Source: CBFGRU01 sp965651255
GTDB taxonomy: Bacteria; Planctomycetota; Phycisphaerae; Phycisphaerales; SM1A02
Reading direction: 5' to 3'
Length of the DNA: 16,456 nt
NCBI GenBank assembly: GCA_965651255.1
Contig: CBFGRU010000038.1
Coordinates: 1 to 16,456, forward strand
The translations under genes were made by a program, and so were the position numbers. This document shows, piece after piece, positions 6,189 through 14,131 of the stretch (its first letter is position 1; the number at the start of each line of letters is the position of its first letter). The notes below the pieces were generated by a model. It was not told where the DNA came from. It saw only the letters and a list, made by a program, of their open reading frames with translations, and made no database searches.

Positions 6189-7262
6189 CTACGGGTGGTC
6201 CGCCCGGCGCTCCAGTTCAGCAATCCGCTTCTCGAGTTCGCGCACGCGTCGCGTCGTCTCGGCGAGTTGGGTTGATGCAAGAGCGTTCCGCTTCGCGATG
6301 TTGAACTCCGTCGCCGGAATGCCGCCAACTCTCATACCGGCAGGGACATCGCTTGCGATCGCGGACTTGCCCGCGGCCTGCACTCCATCCCCGATCGAGA
6401 GGTGTCCGACCACGCCCACCTGACCACCGAGAACGACGTAGTTCCCGATGTCCACCGAACCAGACACACCCACCAGCGAAACGAACAGGCAGTGCTCGCC
6501 GATGGTGGTCCCGTGGCCGATGGAGATGAGATCAGCAAACTTGGTACCGCGGCCGATGCGAGTCTCTTCCATCGCGGCTCGTTCGATTGCGCAGCCCGCG
6601 CCGAGCTCGACATCATCGTCAATCACCACCACTCCGTGCTGCGGAATCTTGTGATGTGCACCTTCGTGCGTTGCGTAGCCGAAGCCGTCCTGCCCGATGA
6701 CGCAACAGGAGTGCAGCGTCACCCGGCTTCCCAACCGGCAGCGATTGTAAATCACCACGTTCGGGTACAGAATGCAATCTTCCCCGACGATGGAATCTTC
6801 GCCGATGTACACCCCGGGATAGAGCACTGTTCGAGGACCGACCTGGGCACCTGCCTCGACTACCACGTACGGGTGAACGACGGCTGCGGGATGCACCTTG
6901 GCTTCCGGATGGATCATCGCGACCGGGCTGTGCGTGCCCGGGTCGGGTGCATCCATCGGCCGAGGATGCTGACGAAAGCCGTGCAAGACAACCATGGCCT
7001 GCCGGAACGCAAAATAGGGATCCTTCGCCACCAAGCGCGCGATCCCTTCGGGGGCAGAGACATCTGGACCGATAATGACCGCCGCTGCCTGCGTAGAACT
7101 CAGGTACCGTGCGTACTTTCGGTTCGCGACGAAGGCAATCTCGTCCGGCCCTGCCCGATCGATTGACGCACAGCCGCGAATACGCACTGAACCATCACCG
7201 ATCACTTCCGCGTCGATGCGTTCGGCCAGGGAATCAAGGGTCATCATCTCATGAACACTCAT
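6189..7262 (-). CDS. lpxD: LpxD-like acyltransferase, divergent paralogue
   Basis: This is a 357-residue left-handed beta-helix acyltransferase of the LpxD family, which adds a 3-hydroxyacyl chain to UDP-3-O-acylglucosamine in lipid A synthesis. The N-terminal uridine-binding domain covers about residues 8-100 (IRGCASIDRAGPDEIAFVAN). Hexapeptide repeats run from about 113 to 305, with the aromatic QDGFGY motif at 191-196. The catalytic histidine equivalent is H250 in ISIGHG. A charged C-terminal helix (335-353) follows, as is usual in LpxD. The IDRG and KIDN signatures kept by the second copy at 10688 are changed here to IERA and KFAD. The gene stands apart from the main lpx cluster, on the opposite strand and divergent from bamA. 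The ATG at 7262 lacks a Shine-Dalgarno sequence; an ATG at 7247 is an alternative. The family is sure; its exact acyl donor or product is not. Confidence 0.9.
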   Translation of the reverse strand: MSVHEMMTLDSLAERIDAEVIGDGSVRIRGCASIDRAGPDEIAFVANRKYARYLSSTQAAAVIIGPDVSAPEGIARLVAKDPYFAFRQAMVVLHGFRQHPRPMDAPDPGTHSPVAMIHPEAKVHPAAVVHPYVVVEAGAQVGPRTVLYPGVYIGEDSIVGEDCILYPNVVIYNRCRLGSRVTLHSCCVIGQDGFGYATHEGAHHKIPQHGVVVIDDDVELGAGCAIERAAMEETRIGRGTKFADLISIGHGTTIGEHCLFVSLVGVSGSVDIGNYVVLGGQVGVVGHLSIGDGVQAAGKSAIASDVPAGMRVGGIPATEFNIAKRNALASTQLAETTRRVRELEKRIAELERRADHP

Positions 7263-7273
7263 GCGGCGCGGCC

Positions 7274-7302
7274 ACCGTAGCCCGAGCCGTGAATCAGGTC
7301 AA
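7274..7302 (-). promoter_or_regulatory. Putative lpxD1 promoter
   Basis: On the minus strand, TTGACC (7297-7302, 5 of 6 to consensus), a 17-base spacer and TACGGT (7274-7279) form a good promoter. The predicted start is only a few bases before the ATG at 7262, so the leader is nearly absent. Confidence 0.5.
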
Positions 7303-7312
7303 TGAACGTTCA
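7303..7312. promoter_or_regulatory. 10-bp perfect palindrome beside the lpxD1 -35 box
   Basis: TGAACGTTCA is a perfect palindrome directly adjoining the predicted -35 hexamer of lpxD1 (7297-7302). Its position suits an activator or repressor site. A 10-bp palindrome can also arise by chance. Confidence 0.3.
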
Positions 7313-7403
7313 ATCCCCATCGTCGATCGGGGCGACACGATCAGGGGAACCTTTTCTGTCCAGCCGAGTCGCGGAAAGTGAAGAATCCCGCACCAAGCTT
7401 CCA

Positions 7404-7418
7404 GAAGCGGGCCGCTTC
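7404..7418. promoter_or_regulatory. 15-bp perfect inverted repeat upstream of the bamA -35 box
   Basis: GAAGCGGGCCGCTTC has two perfect 7-base arms around a central G and ends 2 bases before the predicted bamA -35 hexamer. It could be an operator for bamA, or a hairpin in a transcript passing through the region. Confidence 0.4.
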
Positions 7419-7420
7419 GC

Positions 7421-7449
7421 TTGTGACTCGCCCGAGCCACGGGTATCCT
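7421..7449 (+). promoter_or_regulatory. Putative bamA promoter
   Basis: TTGTGA (7421-7426), a 17-base spacer and TATCCT (7444-7449) lie 10 bases before the bamA ATG at 7460. This predicts a leader of only a few bases. No Shine-Dalgarno sequence is present. Confidence 0.45.
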
Positions 7450-7459
7450 CCAGCCCTTC

Positions 7460-9898
7460 ATGAAACGCCCGCCTCATACCCCATCGAGTTCACGCTGGCC
7501 GCGTTATTGGCGCCGCCCGCCGCTCCGCCGACTGCGTGGCCGTGCGGCGTGGAGTGTCCTTCTGGTGATCGCGGTCGTCGGCTTTCAACTCCCCTCGCTC
7601 TCCGTATGGGCACAGAACGTCCCACCGGACAGTCGCCTGTTGGTCGATCGCCCGATCGCTGGAGTCCGTTTTGAGGGGTTGAACCGAGTCTCACCGCAGA
7701 AGGTTCGCAACAACGTTCTGACGGCGGCCGGTGACCGGTACGATGCGCGAACCATTCAGATTGACATTCAGAATCTCTATCGACTGGGCGATTTTCGCAC
7801 GATCACCGCGTACGGACTGCTTCAGGAAGATGGAGCAGTACTCGTTGTCTTCGAGTTCGTTGAGCAGCCGGTCCTGACTGCGGTGCAGACCGTGGGCAAC
7901 AACCTTGTCTCTGACCAGGAGTTGCTGGGACTGATCGCACTTGCTCCGGGTGTTCCGGCGGATGAATACCTGATCGATGCGAGTAAGCGGGCGATCCAGG
8001 AGCGGTACCGCGAGAAGGGGCACTATCTGGCGGAAGTGGCGGTCGATCAGGAACAACTTGATAAGAACGGGATCCTGCTCTTTTCAATCATCGAAGGCCC
8101 CCGCGTCAAGATTCGAGTGATCGAATTCGAGGGCAATGAAGCATTTGATTCCAAACAACTCATCAGCGAGGTCAGCAGCCGCGAAGCGATTTTCCTTCTG
8201 AATCCCGGGCGACTCGATGAACAGGTTCTGGCTGCCGATGTGGCTGCAATCGACGCCTTCTATAAGGAACGCGGTTACCTGGATGTGCGGGTCGGTCGCG
8301 AGATTCAGCTCTCACCGGATAGCCGTGAAGCGAAACTCGTTTTCCTGATTCAGGAAGGCCGTCAGTATGTGTTGCGCACGATTACCGTGGCCGGAAGCAA
8401 CGTGTTCTCAAAGGAACAGATCGCAGCCCTCATCGAGTTGAAGACGGGTGATGTTTTCAGTCAGGACAAACTTCGACGGTCGCTCGAAGCTCTCCAGAAG
8501 GCCTATGGCGTTCAGGGATATGTCGATGCCCGCATTCGCGCGACGGAGTACCGCACGAGCGAAGAACCGGAAGTTGACATTCTTCTGGACGTGATTGAAG
8601 GAAATCAGGCGCTGACCGGCGAAGTCATTATTGCGGGTGACTTTCTCACCAAGGACAAGGTCATTCGCCGCGAACTCGAGTTCAGCCCGAACCGCCCGCT
8701 GTCCACCCTCGACATCGAGCAGTCTGAGCAGCGGTTACGTGACAAGCGGTTGTTTCGCGATCCTCGAATCACAATCCAGGATGAAGATCCGGCGAACCCC
8801 GGCTATCGGGATGTCCTCGTTGAGATCAAGGAAGTGAATACCGGATCACTGAATTTCGGCGTTGCCGTTGGCTCGGACAGCGGTCTGCTGGGCAGCATTT
8901 CCGTCGAACAACGGAACTTCGACATTGCGGATGTGCCCGAATCATTCTCCGAGATGATCTCCGGCAGGGCCTTCCGCGGCGCGGGGCAGCGATTCTCACT
9001 GGTCCTTGCGCCCGGCAATGAAGTCAGCCAGTATTCGATCAGTTTCACCGAACCGAATCTGCTCGATTCAGAGTACTCACTCCGTACGAGCGGAAGTCTG
9101 CGGAATCGCATTTACTCACAGTACGATGAAGAACGTTTGAGCGCTTCGATCGGTCTTGGCCGGCGACTTGGCCGCGTCTGGACGCTGGGGGTTGACACCC
9201 GGTTCGAGCGTGTGGCGCTGGATGACATTGAAGAAGATGCACCAGTCGACGTTTTTGATGCGGAAGGGCCCGATGTCCTGACCGGGCTTGGTGTATCACT
9301 CCGCCGCATTACAACGCCACCGGGCATGCGGCCGGGACGTGGAACCGTCTTGGAACTCAGTGCCGAGCAGGTCGGACTCCTCGGCGGTGATTTCGACTTT
9401 ACCAAGCTCTCCGCGGAGTACACGTTGTTCCTCACCATGGCGGAAGATTTCCTCGGTCGAAAGTCGATCCTGAAAATCAACACCCGGGCGAGCTACATCC
9501 CACAGGAGGGAGATGCGCCGATTTATGAGCGGTACTACCTCGGTGGACGATCGTTCCGCGGATTTGATTTCCGCACGGTCAGCCCGAAAGGAATCCGCAA
9601 CGATACCGGCGAACAGGGCGAAGACCCGGTTGGCGGCAATTGGCTCTTCTTCCTGGGTGGACAGTATGAGTTCCCGATCTTCGAGGAAGTAATCAATGGT
9701 GTCGTGTTCGTGGACAGCGGCACTGTCCTCGAAGATTTTGGCTTTGACGACTATCGCGTTTCGGTGGGATTCGGCGTGCGGCTGTACATCGAAGCGCTCG
9801 GACCGGTCCCCATTGCCTTTGACTTTGGCTTCCCGGTGGTGAAGGAAGCTGACGATGAGCGACAACTCTTCTCCTTCAGCGCTGAACTGCCGTTCTGA
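7460..9898 (+). CDS. bamA: BamA/Omp85 outer-membrane assembly protein
   Basis: This is an 812-residue Omp85-family protein, the core of the machine that folds and inserts beta-barrel proteins into the outer membrane. A signal peptide has an unusually long, Arg-rich start (residues 1-28), a hydrophobic core at about 30-48 and probable cleavage after VWA (about residue 51). Five POTRA domains can be traced at about 66-135, 137-213, 216-300, 303-382 and 385-459. The 16-stranded barrel region covers about 460-812. The conserved RGF motif of the Omp85 barrel is at 700-702 (GGRSFRGF), and the chain ends in phenylalanine, as outer-membrane barrels do. No other Bam component is seen here. It leads the cluster bamA-ompH-lpxD-lpxC/fabZ-lpxA, a classic arrangement. 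Confidence 0.96.
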   Translation: MKRPPHTPSSSRWPRYWRRPPLRRLRGRAAWSVLLVIAVVGFQLPSLSVWAQNVPPDSRLLVDRPIAGVRFEGLNRVSPQKVRNNVLTAAGDRYDARTIQIDIQNLYRLGDFRTITAYGLLQEDGAVLVVFEFVEQPVLTAVQTVGNNLVSDQELLGLIALAPGVPADEYLIDASKRAIQERYREKGHYLAEVAVDQEQLDKNGILLFSIIEGPRVKIRVIEFEGNEAFDSKQLISEVSSREAIFLLNPGRLDEQVLAADVAAIDAFYKERGYLDVRVGREIQLSPDSREAKLVFLIQEGRQYVLRTITVAGSNVFSKEQIAALIELKTGDVFSQDKLRRSLEALQKAYGVQGYVDARIRATEYRTSEEPEVDILLDVIEGNQALTGEVIIAGDFLTKDKVIRRELEFSPNRPLSTLDIEQSEQRLRDKRLFRDPRITIQDEDPANPGYRDVLVEIKEVNTGSLNFGVAVGSDSGLLGSISVEQRNFDIADVPESFSEMISGRAFRGAGQRFSLVLAPGNEVSQYSISFTEPNLLDSEYSLRTSGSLRNRIYSQYDEERLSASIGLGRRLGRVWTLGVDTRFERVALDDIEEDAPVDVFDAEGPDVLTGLGVSLRRITTPPGMRPGRGTVLELSAEQVGLLGGDFDFTKLSAEYTLFLTMAEDFLGRKSILKINTRASYIPQEGDAPIYERYYLGGRSFRGFDFRTVSPKGIRNDTGEQGEDPVGGNWLFFLGGQYEFPIFEEVINGVVFVDSGTVLEDFGFDDYRVSVGFGVRLYIEALGPVPIAFDFGFPVVKEADDERQLFSFSAELPF

Positions 9899-9935
9899 TC
9901 GCGTTCCAGCGATTCGATCAATCAGTCCACCGCGA

Positions 9936-9964
9936 TCAACTTACACCTCATGGGAAGGTACAAT
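9936..9964 (+). promoter_or_regulatory. Possible promoter in the bamA-ompH gap
   Basis: TACAAT (9959-9964) matches the -10 consensus at 5 of 6 positions. With a 17-base spacer the -35 is TCAACT (9936-9941), which is weak. Together they could drive ompH and the lpx genes separately from bamA, with a leader of about 73 bases. The rest of the 145-base gap shows nothing else clear. Confidence 0.35.
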
Positions 9965-10043
9965 GACCGAGCAGGGTCTTTCTGGCCTCGCGGTTTTCGT
10001 GCGCTGATTCCCTCCCCTCTCACGACGAGAAGGACGACCGAAC

Positions 10044-10667
10044 ATGAATCGACTGACACATACGACCGTTAATGTTCCTTTGATTGTGCCCATGCTGCTG
10101 ATTGCGGTGATTCTGCTGGGGTACAACGCGGTTGCGAGCCAACAGGATGTGAAACGACCGGCGGTCGTCGCGACCGTAGACCTGGAGCGTCTGTTTGAGA
10201 ACCTGAATGAACGGGCCGCTGAGGACGCTCGTTTGCAGGCCATGGCGACCACCATCGAGCAGGAAGCGGAACGCCGGCGAAACAAGATTCGCGCTCTCGA
10301 TGAAGAATTCAAGGTGCACCCTGCGGAGAGCGAGAAGGCCCAGCAGATTGCCGACGAACTCGCGATGGAGAGTATTCAGTACCAGGCATGGATTGAGTTT
10401 CAGCGCCAATCACTGGAACGCGAAAAGGGCTTGGTGATGATGAAGATCTACCGCTCCATCAAGCGTTCAGTTCAGGAGATGAGTGAGTCGAACGGGTACG
10501 ATGTCGTCCTGTTGAATGATTCGTTGAAGGAACTTCAACGGGGCCCGGAACAAGGGGTCGTCCAGCAGATTTCCGCGCGACGGATGCTTTATACGAACCC
10601 GAGTCTCGACATCACCGATTCGCTCCTGGCGCGCATGAACAACGCCTTCACCACCAACCCGCGCTGA
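10044..10667 (+). CDS. OmpH/Skp-family periplasmic chaperone
   Basis: This is a 207-residue protein of the OmpH (Skp) family, whose members hold unfolded outer-membrane proteins in the periplasm. A membrane-spanning signal or anchor lies at about residues 12-31 (VPLIVPMLLIAVILLGYNAVA). The mature part opens with VVATVDLERLFENLNER, the typical first strand. A long charged coiled-coil region follows at about 55-145, and the end returns to the body fold (YDVVLLNDSL). AAGGA lies 9 bases before the ATG. The gene sits between bamA and lpxD, where skp-like genes are found in many diderms. The family is clear; whether it acts as a soluble trimer like E. coli Skp or stays anchored cannot be told. Confidence 0.88.
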   Translation: MNRLTHTTVNVPLIVPMLLIAVILLGYNAVASQQDVKRPAVVATVDLERLFENLNERAAEDARLQAMATTIEQEAERRRNKIRALDEEFKVHPAESEKAQQIADELAMESIQYQAWIEFQRQSLEREKGLVMMKIYRSIKRSVQEMSESNGYDVVLLNDSLKELQRGPEQGVVQQISARRMLYTNPSLDITDSLLARMNNAFTTNPR

Positions 10668-10687
10668 ACAGCGGATCGGTACTCGCG

Positions 10688-11749
10688 ATGACCGATGATG
10701 GCGGTCCGTCATATACCGCGCGCGATCTGGCAGATCGCCTCGGCGGATCCGTTGAAGGATCGGCAGAGCGATGGATCACCGGTGTGAATTCGCTACTTGC
10801 GGCTGGCGGGGGCGATATCACGTTTCTCACCGGCCCTGCGTATGTGGATGACTGGGTTCGCTCTCAGGCAGGAGCAGCGCTCGTACCGGAGCGACTACAC
10901 ATCGCATCGGACGACCAACGCGCGCTGATTCGTGTGCCGAACGTTGAACTTTCTCTGATTGCCCTGTTGGAGCTGTTCGCCCCATCATCTCCACGGGTGA
11001 TTCGCGGAGTTCATCCGACGGCTTGGGTCGATCCGAGCGCGGTGGTCGATTCGAGCGCTGCCATCGGGCCGCACGTCAGTGTTGGGCCACGGGCGATCAT
11101 TGGGCAAAGAGTGGTACTTCATGCGGGAGTACGGGTGTATGAGGGGGCTGTGATTGGCGACGACTCGATACTCCACTCCAACGTCGTGATCCGCGAACGT
11201 TGTGAACTTCGGCACCGGGTCATTCTGCACCAGGGGGTTTCCATCGGTGCCGATGGCTTTGGATATCGACCGTCGCCCGATGGTTCAGGATTGCAGAAGA
11301 TGCCGCACCTGGGCAATGTCGTCTTGGATGATGACGTCGAGATTGGCGCCAATTCCTGCATTGACCGCGGCAAATTCGGGCCGACAGAAGTTGGCCGAGG
11401 AACGAAGATCGATAATCTGTGCCAAATCGGCCACAATTGCAGGATCGGCCGGAGTTGTGTTATCGCAGCCATGTGCGCCATGGGTGGCTCGGTCACCATC
11501 GGAGATGGTGTGCAGATCGGTGGTGCCGCTGCCTTTGCCGACCACGTGACGATCGATGCTGGAGCCCGCATTGGGGGAGGCAGCAAGGTCATCCGGGATG
11601 TGGGGGCAGGTGAATCTGTTCTGGGCCATCCCGCCGATCAATACCATGCCGCTTTGCGTCAGTGGGCATCGATGCGTACCCTTCCCGAATGGCAGCGGAA
11701 GGTCAACGCAGCCCTGCGCGAGCAACGGGGCTCGGCGGATGCGACTTGA
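10688..11749 (+). CDS. lpxD: UDP-3-O-acylglucosamine N-acyltransferase LpxD
   Basis: This is a 353-residue LpxD, the third enzyme of lipid A synthesis, which transfers a 3-hydroxyacyl chain from ACP to the free amine of UDP-3-O-acylglucosamine. The N-terminal uridine-binding domain spans about 8-100. The hexapeptide beta-helix runs from about 107 to 305. The conserved GADGFGY motif is at 187-193, SCIDRG at 223-228 and KIDNLCQIGHN at 240-250, with the catalytic histidine at H249. A C-terminal helix follows. Unlike the copy at 6189-7262, it keeps the usual family signatures, so it is probably the main enzyme. It starts 20 bases after ompH, without a clear Shine-Dalgarno sequence, and is followed by lpxC-fabZ after 39 bases. 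It is most likely cotranscribed with its neighbours. Confidence 0.94.
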   Translation: MTDDGGPSYTARDLADRLGGSVEGSAERWITGVNSLLAAGGGDITFLTGPAYVDDWVRSQAGAALVPERLHIASDDQRALIRVPNVELSLIALLELFAPSSPRVIRGVHPTAWVDPSAVVDSSAAIGPHVSVGPRAIIGQRVVLHAGVRVYEGAVIGDDSILHSNVVIRERCELRHRVILHQGVSIGADGFGYRPSPDGSGLQKMPHLGNVVLDDDVEIGANSCIDRGKFGPTEVGRGTKIDNLCQIGHNCRIGRSCVIAAMCAMGGSVTIGDGVQIGGAAAFADHVTIDAGARIGGGSKVIRDVGAGESVLGHPADQYHAALRQWASMRTLPEWQRKVNAALREQRGSADAT

Positions 11750-11788
11750 GTCTCCTTGTGCTCCCACAGATTCTGTCACACGTTCACG

Positions 11789-13144
11789 ATGGTCCAGGCA
11801 GTCACCGACACTTCCCCACCGGCCGTCAACCCGGCCAAACAGCACACCCTCGCCGGTCCGGTGACCGTCGAAGGTGCGGGGCTGTTGCTTGGAGAAAACG
11901 CGGTCTGCACAATCCTTCCGGCCCCGATCAATCATGGCATCGTCTTCGAGCGGACGGATGTTGATCCTCCAGTACAGATTGCCGCCCATGTATCGAATGT
12001 CACGCTCCGAGCACGCCGTACGACGCTCAAGGTGGGTTCCGTTGCGATCGAAACGGTCGAGCACTGCCTCAGTGCGCTGGCGGGACTACGGATCGACAAT
12101 GCGTTGATCAAGCTCAACGGACCTGAGTTGCCTTGCGGTGATGGCTCGGCATTACCATTTGTTGAGCCGATTCTGAAGGTCGGCGTCGTCGAACAGGACG
12201 CGCCCCGCCGGAGGTTTCGGGTCACTGAGCCCATCGTGGTGCAGGAAGGCGAGGCAATGCTTGTTGCCATGCCGACCGACCGCGATGAGATGCAGATCCT
12301 CTTCGATCTGGATTACGCAGAATGGGGCGATCGCATTCAGCGCCAGACGCAGACGTTTGCAACGCGAAACGGTGACTATCACCACGAGATTTGCCCCGCC
12401 CGCACTTTCTCGCTGGAAGAAGAAGCAAAGGCATTGTGGGAACGGGGAATGTGTCGCCACCTGACGCCGAAAGATGTGCTCGTCATCGGCTCGGACGGAC
12501 CAATCGACAACGCCTACCGCTTTGAGAACGAACCGGTCCGGCACAAGATTCTCGACATGATCGGCGATCTCTCACTCTCCGGCTGCGACCTGGTGGGCCG
12601 ATTTGTGGCGTACCGTTCCGGCCACGCACTGAACCACGAAATGGCAAGGCGAATCGTGGAGCAGGTCGAGATGCGACATCGTCGGGAGGTCGCTCTCCGC
12701 GGGAAGCACATGGATATTCGTGCGATCGGGCGGATCATGCCGCACCGATATCCGATGCTGCTCGTTGATCGGGTGGTCGAGATAGACGGCGACCGCAAGG
12801 CCGTTGGCATCAAGAATGTCACGATTAATGAGCCCTTCTTTCAGGGGCATTACCCAGGCGCTCCCATCATGCCCGGCGTCCTGATTGTGGAGGCAATGGC
12901 TCAGCTTGGAGGATTGCTCGTCAGCCAGAAGCTCGAGCATACCGGCAAGATCGCGGTGCTCCTCAGTCTCGACCGCGTAAAGCTCCGCCGGCCCGTCACC
13001 CCGGGTGACCAACTCGTAATGGAAGCGGAAAGTGTGCGTGCCGGTGGGCGTACCGCCAACGTGCGATGCAAGGCATTTGTCGGCGGACAGCTCGCCGCCG
13101 AAGCGCAGATCAAGTTCATGATGGTTGACGCAGAACAGGATTAG
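11789..13144 (+). CDS. lpxC/fabZ: Bifunctional LpxC-FabZ fusion
   Basis: This 451-residue fusion joins the zinc deacetylase LpxC (committed step of lipid A synthesis) to FabZ (3-hydroxyacyl-ACP dehydratase). The LpxC part covers about residues 16-300. E91 and H92 lie in ETVEHCLSALAG; H252, K253, D256 and D260 lie in HKILDMIGD; H279 lies in SGHALNHEMAR. These match the known zinc ligands and catalytic residues. The FabZ part covers about 308-447, with MPHRYPMLLVDRV at 318-330, catalytic H354 in FFQGHYPG and E368 in VEAMAQ. Both active sites look complete. Such fusions are known from Bacteroidota and Planctomycetota. The frame is open from a TTG at 11756, but the ATG at 11789 is the better start. 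There is no clear Shine-Dalgarno sequence. lpxA follows 51 bases downstream. Confidence 0.95.
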   Translation: MVQAVTDTSPPAVNPAKQHTLAGPVTVEGAGLLLGENAVCTILPAPINHGIVFERTDVDPPVQIAAHVSNVTLRARRTTLKVGSVAIETVEHCLSALAGLRIDNALIKLNGPELPCGDGSALPFVEPILKVGVVEQDAPRRRFRVTEPIVVQEGEAMLVAMPTDRDEMQILFDLDYAEWGDRIQRQTQTFATRNGDYHHEICPARTFSLEEEAKALWERGMCRHLTPKDVLVIGSDGPIDNAYRFENEPVRHKILDMIGDLSLSGCDLVGRFVAYRSGHALNHEMARRIVEQVEMRHRREVALRGKHMDIRAIGRIMPHRYPMLLVDRVVEIDGDRKAVGIKNVTINEPFFQGHYPGAPIMPGVLIVEAMAQLGGLLVSQKLEHTGKIAVLLSLDRVKLRRPVTPGDQLVMEAESVRAGGRTANVRCKAFVGGQLAAEAQIKFMMVDAEQD

Positions 13145-13195
13145 CCATCACCCGGCTTCAAGGCCATGACGCCTCGAGGCCCGGAGTAATTCTCG

Positions 13196-14032
13196 ATGAC
13201 CGTGATTCATCCAACCGCCATTGTCGCACCCGGAGCCGAATTGCATGATTCGGTGGAAGTGGGTCCTTACTGCGTCATTGGCCCCGGCGTTGTAATCGGC
13301 GCCGATACCGTCCTCCTGAATCACGTCACCATCCAGCGTGACACCGTGGTCGGGGCCGAGAACATCGTGTACCCGTACTCCGTGCTCGGCGCTGACCCGC
13401 AGGACAAGAAGTACCGCGGAGAAATGGCCCGTTGTGAGATCGGCGATCGCAACCAGATTCGTGAACACGTCACGGTTCATCGCGGGACAGCTAATGGCGG
13501 TGGCATGACGCGCATCGGTTCCGACAACCTCATCATGGTGGCGGCGCATATCGCTCACGACTGCATGATCGAGAGCAACATCGTGATTGCCAACCAGGTC
13601 ATGGTGGCCGGACATGTACGCATCGAAGAAGGCGCGAACATCGGCGGTGGTGCGGGCATTCACCACTTTGCGACCATTGGCGCCTGCTCGTTCGTCGGCG
13701 GACTGGCACGCATCACCAAGGATGTACCGCCGTACATGATTGTCGAGGGGAATCCGGCGGAAGTTCGGGCGATCAATACACTCGCGATGTCCCGAAGGGG
13801 ATTTCCGGCTGAACACATTGATGCGATGAAGGACGCGTACAAGCGTCTCTTCCGTCAAAACGGGGCGGCGATCAGCGAGAAGCTGGACGAACTGATGAGC
13901 GATTACCCGGAAGTTCCCGCGGTGCGCAAGCTCTGTGCAGCGCTCGCAGCGGCGGCAGAGGGAATCCACGGCCGTGCACTTGAGAACTTCCGACATGATG
14001 ACAAGCGGCTCGATCCCCGGCGCGCGGGATAA
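13196..14032 (+). CDS. lpxA: UDP-N-acetylglucosamine acyltransferase LpxA
   Basis: This is a 278-residue LpxA, the first enzyme of lipid A synthesis. It transfers a 3-hydroxyacyl chain from ACP to the 3-OH of UDP-GlcNAc. It starts with IHPTAIVAPGA, runs through left-handed beta-helix repeats to about residue 190, and has the catalytic histidine H121 in AAHIAHDC. GGGAGIHHFATIG and DVPPYMIVEGNPA are typical LpxA signatures. The helical C-terminus includes RRGFPAEHIDAMKDAYKRLF. GGAG lies 9 bases before the ATG. It is the last gene of the envelope cluster and is convergent with the acidic-tail gene. Acyl-chain length preference cannot be judged from the sequence alone. The helical tail ends in a basic stretch after residue 265 that extends slightly beyond the E. 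coli protein. Confidence 0.95.
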   Translation: MTVIHPTAIVAPGAELHDSVEVGPYCVIGPGVVIGADTVLLNHVTIQRDTVVGAENIVYPYSVLGADPQDKKYRGEMARCEIGDRNQIREHVTVHRGTANGGGMTRIGSDNLIMVAAHIAHDCMIESNIVIANQVMVAGHVRIEEGANIGGGAGIHHFATIGACSFVGGLARITKDVPPYMIVEGNPAEVRAINTLAMSRRGFPAEHIDAMKDAYKRLFRQNGAAISEKLDELMSDYPEVPAVRKLCAALAAAAEGIHGRALENFRHDDKRLDPRRAG

Positions 14033-14131
14033 CGCATTGCTCTGCCGATCTCACAGAGCATCGTTGAATCCGACGATCAACCGCCGAACCTGTCAACAGA
14101 TTCCAGACGTTCGACGACAAGCGAACGACGA

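Noticed and set aside
14039..14059. GCTCTG/CAGAGC hairpin just after lpxA
   Set aside because: A 6-bp stem with a 9-base loop and no T-run. It could be a weak processing site but is not a supported terminator.
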